A DNA stretch of 64,000 bases. It comes from Gnetum montanum. Lineage: Eukaryota > Streptophyta > Gnetopsida > Gnetales > Gnetaceae. Below, in pieces: positions 1-11,351 of the stretch (position 1 is its first letter; the number at the start of each line of letters is the position of its first letter). A program made the translations under genes and the position numbers. The stretch is taken from positions 544,004 to 608,003 of the forward strand of contig MNCI01027444.1 in assembly GCA_015680685.1 (NCBI GenBank). Reading direction: 5' to 3'. A model generated the notes under the pieces. It ran no database searches. It was not told where the DNA came from and saw nothing but the letters and a program-made list of their open reading frames with translations.

Positions 1-89
1 ACCATTGCATATTCACAATGCACCTACAAACCCATTCTTTATGCTAAAATCCTTGTACACCCCTTGACTCTCATTATTTTACTCACTCA

Positions 90-3000
90 AGAAGATTGCA
101 TATAATTTTTGAATACAAAAGATAATGTAGTAATTACCAAAACTAAATATTCAAAAAAATTCATAAAAAAGATATAAGATATCTTCATTGTGGATTTTTA
201 AAAACTAAATGACTAGTAGCAAATAAAGTAAAGATATTATATCATATATCTTTCTTTAATAAATTTGACATTTTTGGTATTGTTAAGACATGAAAAACTA
301 AAGATTCTTAAGAAATTTTTATTCTAGATTTTTCTATTTTGTCTTTTCCTTATAGAAGAAATGCAAACTGTGAAAGACTTGCTGGAGGTTTAGCTACTCT
401 AATTTTAAATCCTCTTCATCAAAAAGTTCAAATAGAAAAAGTAGATGAATATAGTCAATATATTTAACTTAGAATATTATATTAAAAATCTTATTTAATC
501 TTAGCTTTTTTCTACTTTGTGCTGACAGAAGTTAATATTTATGAATTATAAGGTTTATCATGAGATTTTCTTTTCCAATTTCATAACATGGATATTGCTA
601 TTTTTTTCTCAAAGATGAATTATTCATCTATGTGATGATTTTAATTTTAGGATTAATTTTGATTAAATTCCTATTAGTCACTATAATTCTCAAGACTTTT
701 TAAAATATGAAAAAAGTTCATAACAGAATTAATGCTCTAAAGATAAGTAATTTAATCATAGGAGATAACATTTCTTAGATTGATGATAATAACTAGATCT
801 ATTAATGAGGATTTGCTTTAACAATCCCTAAAATTACCTAGTTCAACACACCTCCAAGCCAAGTAAGCTTAGAGAAATAAAACCACAAAGAAATGGAGAA
901 ATTCTTCCTTTATTAATCAATCTCAAAATAAGAAATATATCAATAATGAGGAGCAAAGTGCAACTCAACTTACCTAAGAATCTTGGAAGCCACATATATT
1001 CCCATTTGATCTTTCAAATGTAACTCACACTTTGAGCATGTAACCTTAAAATAAGGTAGTACTCATAAAAGGCTTTTTACCTTTCCTTGGCTACTCTCTT
1101 CCTCAACTACTCTCATCCTTAACTCTTTTCTTACTTCAATATCTCTTATCTTCTTCATCCATTTATAATCATTGGAACAATCCTTGGTCTTCCCTGATCA
1201 TTAATATGTCATTTAAAAATCACAATGTTTTCAAAAAATCAATTTTTCTTAGACTTTGAATCATTATGGCTTGCATCCACCTCACACTTTTCAACCTATG
1301 ACTAGACTACAACTTGCAACTTATTTGCACTAGAAAAAATTAGAATATTTCTTCTCTATTTTAATATTAATTATGGCCAATTACAACCTACAACTTGAGA
1401 CAATGACTTGCACATGTCTGCAACTTGGTGCCCAACATTAGAAAGCTAAATTTCTTCAATTTCATATTGCAATCAATTGTAACTTGCAATATCATTGCCC
1501 TTGCCTTTCTAGAGATAAAAACACTTCCAAAAAACTTCAAAAATGATTTAAAAGATAAACACACATTCCTATGACTCCTAGTTCACATTGAGAATAACAA
1601 GCATGAGGAAGGCAAGGTAGGGTGATGTTATCATCTATTAGTTCTGAATGATATCAATAAATATATAAAATCATATGGCTTCACTTTTGGAGGACCAAAG
1701 GTGACTCTAGAATTTATTTTCTTCTTTCTAGCCTAGAGAATATTAGCATCATCAAATGTTTTGAAGCAGGCAACAAAATTATTAGGTCTTATTATCGTTC
1801 TTTATACTTCATGCTATTAACAAATGCTAGCATATTAGATAAAGTACATTAAAATAACTGCAAAAAATAAAGGAAAAAATTTAAAATAAAATTCAAAATA
1901 TTTGGAATCTAAGAGTGAGCCTTACAAAAATTTTAATTATAGCTATCCTTAATATTTTCAAAGGCTAAAATATACAGAATTAAAATGGTTTGATAAAGAA
2001 TGTAAAAAAGATAAAATTTTGTTGAAAACTTAGAAATCTCTAAAGGCTATCAAATTCTATACAAGTGTAATTCAAATTAAAAATTGAAAATTTCTAGAAA
2101 AAGATAGAATCATTTATTAAAAATGATAAAGAAAGATCCCAATTGTTTTTGGAATTTAAGAAATAAAAGAATAAATTATTCTCTCTCCCATAAAGATATT
2201 AAAAAGTTTTATCAAACGTTAATTCATAGTGATGACAGAATGAAAGAGTTTCATAACAATGATAATAGATTATTCATTTATTTTGATGATACAATATAGG
2301 TGATAAAAAGACTAGTATGATAAAATGTTGTTGATGTAAATAACTTATATGAAGAAATATGTAAATAGGAAAGGCCATTGTTAAAAAATGTTATCTAGAT
2401 GAAGTTACATTTGGCTATGCAAATGAGGTTAATAAAAAATGATGCATCAATAATGTAAGTATTCTCTATAAAGAAAGGAAGAAAAAAAATATCTAAATAA
2501 TTATAGACTAATTATGAACAACAGTATCTTTGTCAAACTTTTGGAAACTATTCTAAAATATATGCTTGGAAGATGGGCTAAAGAAAATCATATATGTGCA
2601 ATTTCCCAAGTGGGATTTAGGTAGCAACATTCTACTATAGATCATCTCATCATTTTAAGATATCTTATTGATAGAGGAAAAGATACACATAATAAAAATT
2701 TTATCTATTTTATAGATTTCTTTAAGACCTATAATTTAGTCATTTGAAATAAGTTGTGAAGGAACTAGGCAAATTTAAAAGATCCCAACACACTATTATC
2801 TACCATTCAAAAACTTTAGAAAGAGGTGTGTATTTACTTTACAAATTGGCAAGAAAAAAATATATTTAATAGTTTTGAAGGTGTTAAATAATGATGTTCT
2901 CTTTATTTTTCTTTATTTGAACTTTTTATTGATGAACTTGAACAATGGATGCATAAAATACTAACTTAATTTAAAATTATAATTAGAAGTAGCCCCATCA

Positions 3001-3130
3001 AACTCTTACTCTATGCTATAATATTATCTTAATTTCAAATTCAATAGAAGGATTGTAGCAAATGTGTCATACTCTTGAAGATTTTGTTAGAATTCATAAA
3101 TGAAAGTTATTGTCTAAAAAATTAAAATCA
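90..3130 (+). mobile_element. Decayed LINE (non-LTR retrotransposon), copy 1, with EN and RT remnants
   Basis: From about 90 to 804 and 1633 to 1990 it aligns with the LINE at 52175-53260; both hold an apurinic-type endonuclease region. From about 1990 to 3130 the + strand frames, read across many stops and frameshifts, give LINE reverse-transcriptase pieces. NYRLIMNNSIFVKLLETIL lies near 2500, then QVGFR and STIDHLIILRYLIDRG near 2610-2680, FIDFFKTYN near 2715 and FIDELEQWM near 2925. The YADD box is broken: codons for LLYA at about 3006-3017 run straight into IIL and the two aspartates are missing. The element reads 5' to 3' on + and is split by an insert at 805-1632. The clade cannot be settled by eye. 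It is long dead. Confidence 0.72.
805..1632. mobile_element. Unclassified 828-bp insertion inside LINE copy 1
   Basis: Comparison with the second LINE copy (junction near 52935-52950) shows that bases 805-1632 are absent there, while both flanks continue in alignment. The segment is bracketed by the direct repeat ATCTATTA at 797-804 and 1633-1640, an 8-bp target-site duplication. I see no terminal inverted repeats, no TG...CA ends and no ORF. An 8-bp duplication would suit a hAT-type non-autonomous element, but the ends do not prove that. Confidence 0.6.
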
Positions 3131-3929
3131 TGATAAAGGATGATTTAATGAGGGATTTTTATGCCTTAATAAATAGAATATTTAAGAGTACATTCTTTAT
3201 TGTGATCCTAAGCAAGTTTGTAAATTAGTAAAATAAGTAATATTTTAAAATATTTTGGAAATTTTAGAATAAATAATTTTTATTTGAATAGTATTAGAAA
3301 CTATTTATCTACTACTATTTCTCATCATTTATGATGCACAATTATCATAGTATAAATGGAATCTCTTCAAGCAAGAATTGAAATAAGTATATAGTTGAAA
3401 ATTACTTGTGAAGAATGAATATACTAATTGTGCAATACAAACAGTGTTAAATATGAATACCACATTTTAATTTAATGTTTTACATTTCATCATATTAGAT
3501 ATATATAGGATATTACAACCACAAATTTAGTTGCTTTGTTTCAAATGTTATGAAGAATACTTGGAAATTGTTTTAATGATATTTTTGAAACTCAGAGTAT
3601 GTACATTTCTTTTATCCAATAAATCTTCAGAGTCTATAGACACAATATTGTACTGTTTAAATATTTTTATAATATCATTTTTTCATAATATTCTAGTTAT
3701 TTTCTCAAATACACATTTAATGTAACAAATGTAATAATTTTTAGCCAAATACAGAAACATTATTATTATGTTGGAGTTAAGTAATAAAAATGGAGGCAAG
3801 AGCACTAAAAAGAGATACAATATCTATAAAACATAACATGTGACTTGTATTTGAGTAGCAAACCTAACTATAGCTCTAGAGCTTTGTCTACTTCAATAAT
3901 GAAGTATTTGTTTATGACTTGGAGCTTTC
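3131..3929. other. AT-rich DNA downstream of the LINE, no gene seen
   Basis: Very A+T-rich sequence. It may include the decayed C-terminal or 3' part of LINE copy 1, but I cannot align it with anything. The short open frame at 3531-3725 has no recognisable motif and sits in low-complexity sequence, so I do not call it a gene. Confidence 0.4.
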
Positions 3930-4060
3930 AAATCAAGAGTCTTAAGCTAATACCTCATTGCTCAATGATAAGACTTTTACTATGAAAATTTTAAATTATA
4001 GGTTCAACCATCCTTCTTATTTACATTAAAAATACATTTATTTTCTTAAATAATTATTGA
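3930..4060 (+). mobile_element. Possible tRNA-derived SINE fragment
   Basis: A pol III A-box-like string (TTGCTCAATGATAAG, 3959-3973) is followed about 30 bases later by a B-box-like string (GGTTCAACCAT, 4001-4011). These are the spacing and order of a tRNA-derived promoter, as in plant SINEs. It does not fold into an obvious complete tRNA, and I cannot define the 3' end or a target-site duplication. Weak call. Confidence 0.3.
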
Positions 4061-4600
4061 ATTAATTTAGCCTATGCATTTAAATATAGTACATGTAATT
4101 GATCTCTTTTAAAAAAAGGTTGTATTGTGATGGCTTTCAAAAACCGTTATATTTAAGAGTTACAAGATGCACCTAGCTTATACTAGTAGTCATCTCCAAA
4201 TGAGATGCACAATGAAGTCTCTAAATGAGATACACAACCAAGTTTACACTACCATTGGAGTAGTAAGCTAACCATAACAAGTCTATTATGTGAATGAAAT
4301 AATGAATGTTGTACCATCTTGATCACCGTCAGCAACTTCAATTTAAGTTAAAATCCATAAAATTTTGAGGATTATTTATGCTCCATACTAAGGTTGGAAT
4401 ATGAGATTCGTTGTAGGTGAATGTGAATCCATAGAGGTAGATGTAAAAAAAGAAAAATTCTACAAAACCATGGCTAAAGGTTTTTCTTTAGCACCTTTAA
4501 CCTTTTTCTTGAGATCTAAAATGTATACTATTATGCTATTTAGTTGGATGAGAATGAAATCAATTTTCATTTTATTTAAAGAAGTGTTCTTAATCCTAGC
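4061..4600. other. Non-genic spacer left of element A
   Basis: No gene is recognisable. A short imperfect tandem repeat is visible at about 4192-4233 (two units containing AAATGAGAT.CACAA). The open frame at 4401-4628 runs across the start of the A 5' LTR and is not considered real. Confidence 0.4.
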
Positions 4601-5485
4601 TAATAAAGTCTATTTTTGTCTGCAATGATATCATAACTACAATATTGTATCTATGATGTCATTTATTCGATATTGTAGCATATGCTACATCATTGTAGAT
4701 ACAATATCAAAGGATTTTTGAAACTTATAAATGTAACACTTAGGCACACAGATCCACATAAGTCTTCATTCTATAGTAACATAACTCTTTCAGTTTGTTT
4801 TCATAATCTAGCACTTAGGAGTGTGAATGCCCATAATATAGTGTGTCTTAGTGCATGACGTCTTTGTTTGAACATCTTGTACTTGGGCACAATTGTGAAT
4901 GAACATAAAGATCGAGCTATTTCTCACTATTAGAGCATTCTCCTAGTTTACTATTTTGACTTAGCATAATGTTTAATATTTTCCTAGTTAATGTTTTACT
5001 ATTCTATGCACTTTACCATTACTATTGTTATTAAGTAGAATGAGTACAAATGATCTTGAGCACTTAAGTGTAATTTCTTAGTAACCCAATAATGCTATTT
5101 CTTGGTATGCCCAATAGTAGTACACTTTGTATCTTAGTAGTAGTAACATAAAGCCCAAGGTGTGTATGGAAGATCAAGAATGGATGCTCATTTCCATAGG
5201 TTAGAATAGATCCATTTACTCATTTTACTTAGATTTATAAATTATTTCCATTTCCATTATGTCTTCTAGATGTAATGAAGGAGTACCAACCTTAGATATC
5301 ATATATCTCACTATGAGCTAAACCATATCTATAGAATTCACTAGCTCCACATGGGAAGACAATGGTCTTGAAATTAAACCAATTGCTAGCATATTAATAT
5401 TGCCTTGTCCATGGATTATGATCTAGTCATGCATGAAAATCTATGACTTTTATGGTTGGGTGTTGGATTGCTCCATCACTAATCA
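4601..5485 (+). repeat. 5' LTR of element A
   Basis: It aligns with 24279-25112 throughout, starting TAATAAAG (the other copy starts TGATAAAG) and ending CTAATCA. U3 holds repeated ATATC/GATATC motifs and ends in a TATA box (TTATAAAT near 4726). The R/U5 part holds short repeats built on TTGGTAACCC-like strings that recur in all five gypsy LTRs of the window. Confidence 0.85.
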
Positions 5486-5486
5486 T

Positions 5487-5504
5487 TGGTGTCGTTGCTT
5501 GGGA
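5487..5504 (+). other. Primer-binding site of element A (tRNA-Asp type)
   Basis: TGGTGTCGTTGCTTGGGA lies one base after the LTR. It is a decayed match to TGGCGCCGTTGCCGGGGA, the complement of the plant tRNA-Asp 3' end that Athila-group elements use. Its three differences from that sequence are all C-to-T or G-to-A changes. Confidence 0.75.
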
Positions 5505-5632
5505 CAAGTCAATGTATGTTGAGTAATTATTTTTCTAGAGTTCATTGTATCAGAAATCCAAAGTCAAATTCATAACCTTTTAATGATTCCAAAAAATTAA
5601 GCATACATAACTAAACTTTTGAAAATAAAAAC

Positions 5633-7990
5633 ATGGCTTCACCAAATGATTAATCATCACTTCCCAAGAAACCACAGAGAGGCAATGATAGAATCAATGA
5701 TGAAGAAGAATGAGAGATGCAAATGAAAACAAGAATCACATATGCTCACATTGATTCTTATCATCTAGATTTTACTTTCATCTTTCATTAAGATAGTCAA
5801 ATGAGGTGGAGAGACATACAAAGCAATATAGTCCTACCTTCAAATCATGTAGCACTTAACATGCTCCAAACTTCCTTAAGGGGAATGAATCTAAACCAAA
5901 TCCAAGAAGGGTACCATGTGACTAAGCACATGATAAGGCCCTATGAACCCACGAACGAGCAGATGAGGAGAGATGCTAGCATGGAAATCAAGCATGTGCA
6001 CAACAAAGTAGTTTAAAACTTTCATTATCTTAGAAGAACTTGATGCTAATGCTTTTATTATTGAACAACTCCACCAAAATCATTAAGAGCCTTAAAAAAC
6101 ACCTATCATTAGACCTAAGGAACCTATTAAAGTTCAACTACATTCCACTCTACCAAAGACACTAGGAAGGGAGGAAAAAGACTCTAAGTATAGGTAGAAC
6201 TAAAGGCCAAGAGTTTCTACTAAAAATAACAAGGAGTACTAGAGTCATCAAAGGAAGACAAGTCAACATCATTCTCCTACTATCTCATCCACATTATCAT
6301 GATCATCAGTGGACTCTGATAGAAGGAGACAAAGGTACCAAGACCATGATAGGAAGGAAAGAAAGACTCATGATCATCATGACCATCATCCAAGGCACTC
6401 TAATATAGAAGATGAATATTATGAACAAAGAAGATGTAGGGATTAGAGAGAGGACCAAGAAAGATATGAACATAGAAGGGGGCACCGTAACAATAAAGCA
6501 CACAAACCTAATCATGATGATGAACCCCTGATGGCAATCCATAACATGATTTACATATAGGAAGTTATACATATACAAAATAGGCACATAAGGGATAGTC
6601 ATATCAAGTTTCTTGACATGAATAACATGTCTAGATTTGATGATGGTTATAATGTTGATCTACAACACCACCTCCAAGCATTCTACAATGCCTACTTCCT
6701 ACAAAATATTGAAAGAAATTAGCAAAAGTTATAGTTTTTCTCATGAACACTTGTTAAATAAGTTGATAATTGTTACAAATCACTTGAATCAAAATCAATT
6801 AGAAGATAGATTACCATGTTGGAGATCTTCAATGAAAAATATCAAACTTATTAATAAGTTTCCAATCTAAGGAAACAAATCCAAGGATGAAAGGAAGGGA
6901 TCCATGAAACCTTGATGCAACAATGGGTAGCTATTAGTCACTATTGCATAAATTCTTGAGCCATGGATTCTCTTAATGAGAACAACTAAGACACATTTTT
7001 GATGGATTACTAAACAAGACCAAATAGACCCTTGGGATTTCTACCCATAGTCAATTATCTGAAATGACTACCCATTGAATATAGAGACTAATTTACCAAG
7101 TGGCAAAGAAGAAAGGTAAGTTAAGAAAAAGCGAGTCAATGGAAGAATATAATAGAGATATATCTATTAGAAAAAGGGATGCAATAGTTTGTAACACACA
7201 GGAAGAAAAAACCTTGGATCAGGTAGTTCAAAAGGAAAGTCTACCTATCCAAAAATCTATCACTAATATAGCAACATATGTAGCAAAAATGTGGGACTTA
7301 GTTGATGAGAGACGTACAAAAATCTTAAAGATATGAAGAAGCGAACAAAGAAAGCCTTTGGTAAAGGAAAGGATAAGAAAAAGAATGGACAAAAGGACAA
7401 AGTAGCATCAATGGCTAAGTGTTCAGAAACAAGCTCTAAAGATAAGAAAGGATGAGGAATGTTGCCTAGTGATGGCATACTTACAAGAAATAGGAACATA
7501 TGCACTTAATCCCAAATATATCAAGAAATAAATGTTGAAAGGTTACCCTACCCTTAATGTAACTATAGGTATAACTTCCAACCCACATACCATCCCAACA
7601 TAGCTTTACCATAACCACAAAACTAATACTATCAATAGTGGAAGCAACCCTAATTATGGGCCATGCCACCACCATGCCAACAATATTCATATTAGCAGCT
7701 AGATCCATATGGATACTTTGTGCAACACCCAGTCTCTCTTGGAAATGCTATTGTTCAAACTCCAAAATACCATCCAACTAAGTACCACAAACCAACACCA
7801 TTAAGGATAGATCCAAACTCATACATGCATCCATCAATAGTTGTTTCTTCAAACTAACATCTAAATCCTTTACCACTGGTGCCACATCCTATCATGTAGA
7901 GGAAACTACCATCTCAACTATAATAGAAAAGTGCAACAAGGTTAATTAACATGCAAGAGGAGGTGATTACATGTGAACCACAACCCAGTT
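5633..7990 (+). pseudogene. gag: gag of element A, degenerate
   Basis: An ATG with MASPND-like context at 5633 matches the gag starts of B and C. A first open block (5801-6016) carries MRWRDIQSNIVLPSNH, shared with C and E. A basic His/Asp/Arg-rich stretch follows (about 6300-6540), then the capsid (retrotrans_gag-type) region from about 6615 (SRFDDGYNVDLQHHLQAFY) to about 6900 (VSNLRKQIQG). A Pro/Tyr/Gln-rich tail runs to about 7990. The frame is broken by many stops. The product would be the structural coat protein of virus-like particles. Confidence 0.75.
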
Positions 7991-8124
7991 TACAACCATT
8001 CTTCCAAACAAGCCCTAAGAAGGTTTAACATATGAGGAACACATCTACTACCACCCCATATAAATCAGATATTCTTCAACACAACAAGATTTCATCTTCA
8101 TCAACTCCAAATATTACAACTATC

Positions 8125-8619
8125 ATGCTTACCCAAATAATCACTCATTGGATAAAGGCAAGAGCACTTCCATAGAAGCGAATTGATCTAGGAAGTCTCT
8201 TATTTTACTTTCAGATAGCAAGGTAGAAACCTTTTAGGGCTCTACTTTATTTCAATGTAGGAGTAAACCTAATCTTACATGACATGTATCAAGCTTAGAA
8301 TCTACCACCATTAAGGAAGAGTAACATTTAGTTAAAGCTTGTGGACCAGTTGATCACAATTCCACTAGGACAAGTGGATGATGTAATAACCACCATCAAT
8401 TTCTAGTCTTATCATGCATATTTTTTGGTAATTCATGTCAATAAAACTAAGGGATATTTTTCAATTATCATGGGAAGAGCTTGGCTTATCACTATTGATA
8501 CTAAGCTTGGTATTTGTGACTTGTCCTTGGAGATTTCCAAGGAAGATGAAGCTAGTATCATACAAAGACATAGAGTTCCATGTATTGCATACAACGATAA
8601 TGGGTGCAATTTCATGTAG
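8125..8619 (+). pseudogene. Retropepsin-like protease of element A, inactive
   Basis: The homologous region of element E reads ALLDLGSNVNL. Here it reads ALLYFNVGVNLILHDMYQA (about 8238-8295), so the catalytic Asp is gone. The downstream part keeps the conserved FSIIMGRAWLITID (8459-8500) in an open stretch ending at 8619. It is the aspartic protease that would have processed the polyprotein. Confidence 0.7.
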
Positions 8620-9099
8620 AGAATATGGTCCATTAAACAAGAAGATACTGAGGCATGCAATAAATTTATGGAAGAAATATGTGTGCAAAAAAGTCTATAT
8701 GTAGCAATGACACAGTACGAAGGCATCCAATGGTTGATCACAAATGTAGGAATTGAATCTAACAAATACATAGAACCAACAAACCAAATTTTTAGCTCCT
8801 ATGTAGAAGAGGCTAATAAGCTAGAGAAATTAAGGAAAAGACACTCTTACCCACATATAAGTTAGGAAGACGAAACAAACTCGGGAAGATTAGAGATTCC
8901 AAACACTATGGAATCAAAACCATTGGAATTAAAAGCCCTACAAGCAACATTAGAATACGATTTCTTGAATAATAAGAATTCAATAATAATCAATGCTAAC
9001 TTAAATGACAAAAAAATAATTTATCAAAATTAGTTAATGAATGACCAATGGCATTCGTGTGGTCTTATAATGAGATCATAGGTATTGATTCATGAATCT

Positions 9100-10193
9100 G
9101 TTAACATCAAATATATACTAATCCAATAGTTAAACCATGAAGTCAAACCCAAAGAAGGATTAATATAAAGCTAAAATAAATAGTTAAGCAAGAGTTGAAG
9201 AAGTTACTAAAGGCAACATTCATCTATCCTACTATGGATAGTGAATGGATAAGTCCTTTAGCGATTGTTCCAAAGAATGAGGACAAGTGGTGAGTATGCA
9301 TTGATTTCCAATTGTTGAACGCTACCACATTCAAGGATCATTTTTCACTATTGTTTGTTGACCAAGTCCTAGATACCATTACAAGACATGAGTACTTCAA
9401 TTTTTTGGATGGCTACAGTAGATATAATCAAATTTGCATTACACTTGAAGACTAGGAGGAAACAACACTCACTAGTTCATCAGGAATATTTACTTACAAA
9501 CAGATGTCATTTGGTCTTTGCAATATGCCTCCTACATTCTAGAGACTTATGCTTAGTATCTTCTAGAAGCTAATTGAAAATAGTATTGAAGTTTTCATGG
9601 ACAATTTTTCAACATACGAGCTAGATTTCAAGCAAGAATTAGACCAATTAGAGTAGGTATTAAAAATATGTGTAGAAACAAATCTTAAGCTTAACTGGTA
9701 TAAAAGCCATCTTATGGTCCATAAAGGCATAGTGTTGGGACACAAAATCTCTCATAAATGCATTGAGGTAGATCCTAAAAAACTTTAAGTCATACAAAAC
9801 ATCACTCAGAGAGCACAAATAGTAAACGAAGTGAGATCATGTTTTGGTCATATGGAATATTATAGAAGGTTTATAGAGAAAATTTCAAAGATAGAAAAAC
9901 TTCTTATGGAACTTACTAAGAAAGATGTACTCTTCAAATGGATAGAGTTATGTGAAAAGGCATTTGAAACTCTAAAGCAAAAGCTAATTGAAACACCAAT
10001 CCTTAAAGCTTCATATTCATGCAAGCCTTTTTACATCATGACTGATGCTTCCAATTATGCACTTGGTGTAATATTAACATAGATAGATGATCAAAAGAGA
10101 CCTTATTATATACATTGTACTAGAAAAAGCATCATTAGGGCACAAATAAACTACACCACAAAAGAAAAGGAGTTGATGGTCATGGTGTACGTG
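9100..10193 (+). pseudogene. pol: RT and first half of RNase H, element A
   Basis: Gypsy RT blocks appear in order: CIDFQLLNA near 9299, FLDGYSRYNQ near 9402, FTYKQMSFGLCNMPPTF near 9488-9540 and VFMDNF near 9592. The last is the catalytic box, with the second Asp changed to Asn. RNase H begins near 9990 (FYIMTDASNYALGVIL, keeping the first catalytic Asp) and stops mid-domain at 10193, where element B is inserted. It resumes at 17617. Confidence 0.85.
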
Positions 10194-11219
10194 TGATGAG
10201 CCATCAGTTGGTTGAGATGTTGTAGATGTTATGTCATAGATGCTACATTACATCTGCATTGTAGCATCCCTATCAGTGCATCTCATTTGGTTGCTACTTT
10301 GTAGATGCTATGTTGCATCTATGATGTCATAAATGCAATGTTGCATCTATTTGATAAAGTCAATTTTTGTCCACCTATGATATCATAACTACGATGTCAT
10401 AGATTTGATATCATAGCACATGCTAGGTCATCATGGATATGATATCATGGGATGTGTGCAGCCTATAAATACAACACTTAGATGCATGAATCCACATTAG
10501 CTTCATTCCATCCTTAGGTAGATTCTTGTAGTTTCATTTTGTAGTTTTAGTAATAGAGTGAATGTCCATAGTGTGGTGTTGTGTAGTTGTATAGAATTTT
10601 TATTTGAGTAAAGTGTACTTGGGCAAAGTTCATGTTTAGAAATAAAAATCAATATTGTTTTTCTTCATTGCAACATCCACTTAGTTTTATTGTTTTACTT
10701 AGCATAGTTTTTACTATTTTATTAGTTTAATTATATATATTTCCAAGTATTTTACTTTACTTGTTCATTAGTAAAGAGAAATGAGTATGATTGATTTTGA
10801 GCATTTACGTGTAATCATTTGGTAACCCCGCAATGTTATAACAACATAATGCTTGGTAATCTAGCAATGGTTACATGAGCCCAAGGCATGTATAGTAGGC
10901 CAAGACCAAATGCTCATCGCTCTAGGCTAGAGTAGATTTACATTACCGTCATTACTTAGATTTAGATTTCTATTCTCAACTTTCACCATGTTCACAACTA
11001 GGAGTATTAAAGGCCAAACAACATTAATTATCATATGCCTCACTTTGGACTAAACCATACATGATAAAGATACCACTAGTCCAAGTAGGAAGATAGTGTC
11101 CTATGATTAATGCTTAACAATCTAGAGACCAAACTAGTCTCATCCATAAAATTTGACCAGATCATGCATGAATGCTTGTGATTCATATGGCTGGGTGTAG
11201 GGGTACCTGATGCTTATCA
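10194..11219 (+). repeat. 5' LTR of element B
   Basis: It starts TGATGAGCC and ends CTTATCA. U3 carries repeated palindrome-like ATGATATCAT and GATGTCAT motifs (10379-10450), then a TATA box (CCTATAAATAC near 10462). It is about 1,026 bp long and alignable end to end with 16612-17616. Confidence 0.88.
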
Positions 11220-11220
11220 T

Positions 11221-11238
11221 TGGCATCATTGCGAGGGG
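11221..11238 (+). other. Primer-binding site of element B (tRNA-Asp type)
   Basis: TGGCATCATTGCGAGGGG follows the LTR by one base and matches the tRNA-Asp complement apart from a few changes, mostly transitions. Confidence 0.7.
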
Positions 11239-11351
11239 TGGTGCTAGTTATTTAGATTAATTATATTATACATGATTGTTGTAAATGTATTAATGATCTA
11301 TCTTTTAGAAAACATTAATATTTTAAGTCACACACATTATCAAATAAAACC

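Noticed and set aside
8433-8771. 112-codon open frame on the minus strand
   Set aside because: It is antisense to the well-supported protease region of element A, so it is a shadow frame.
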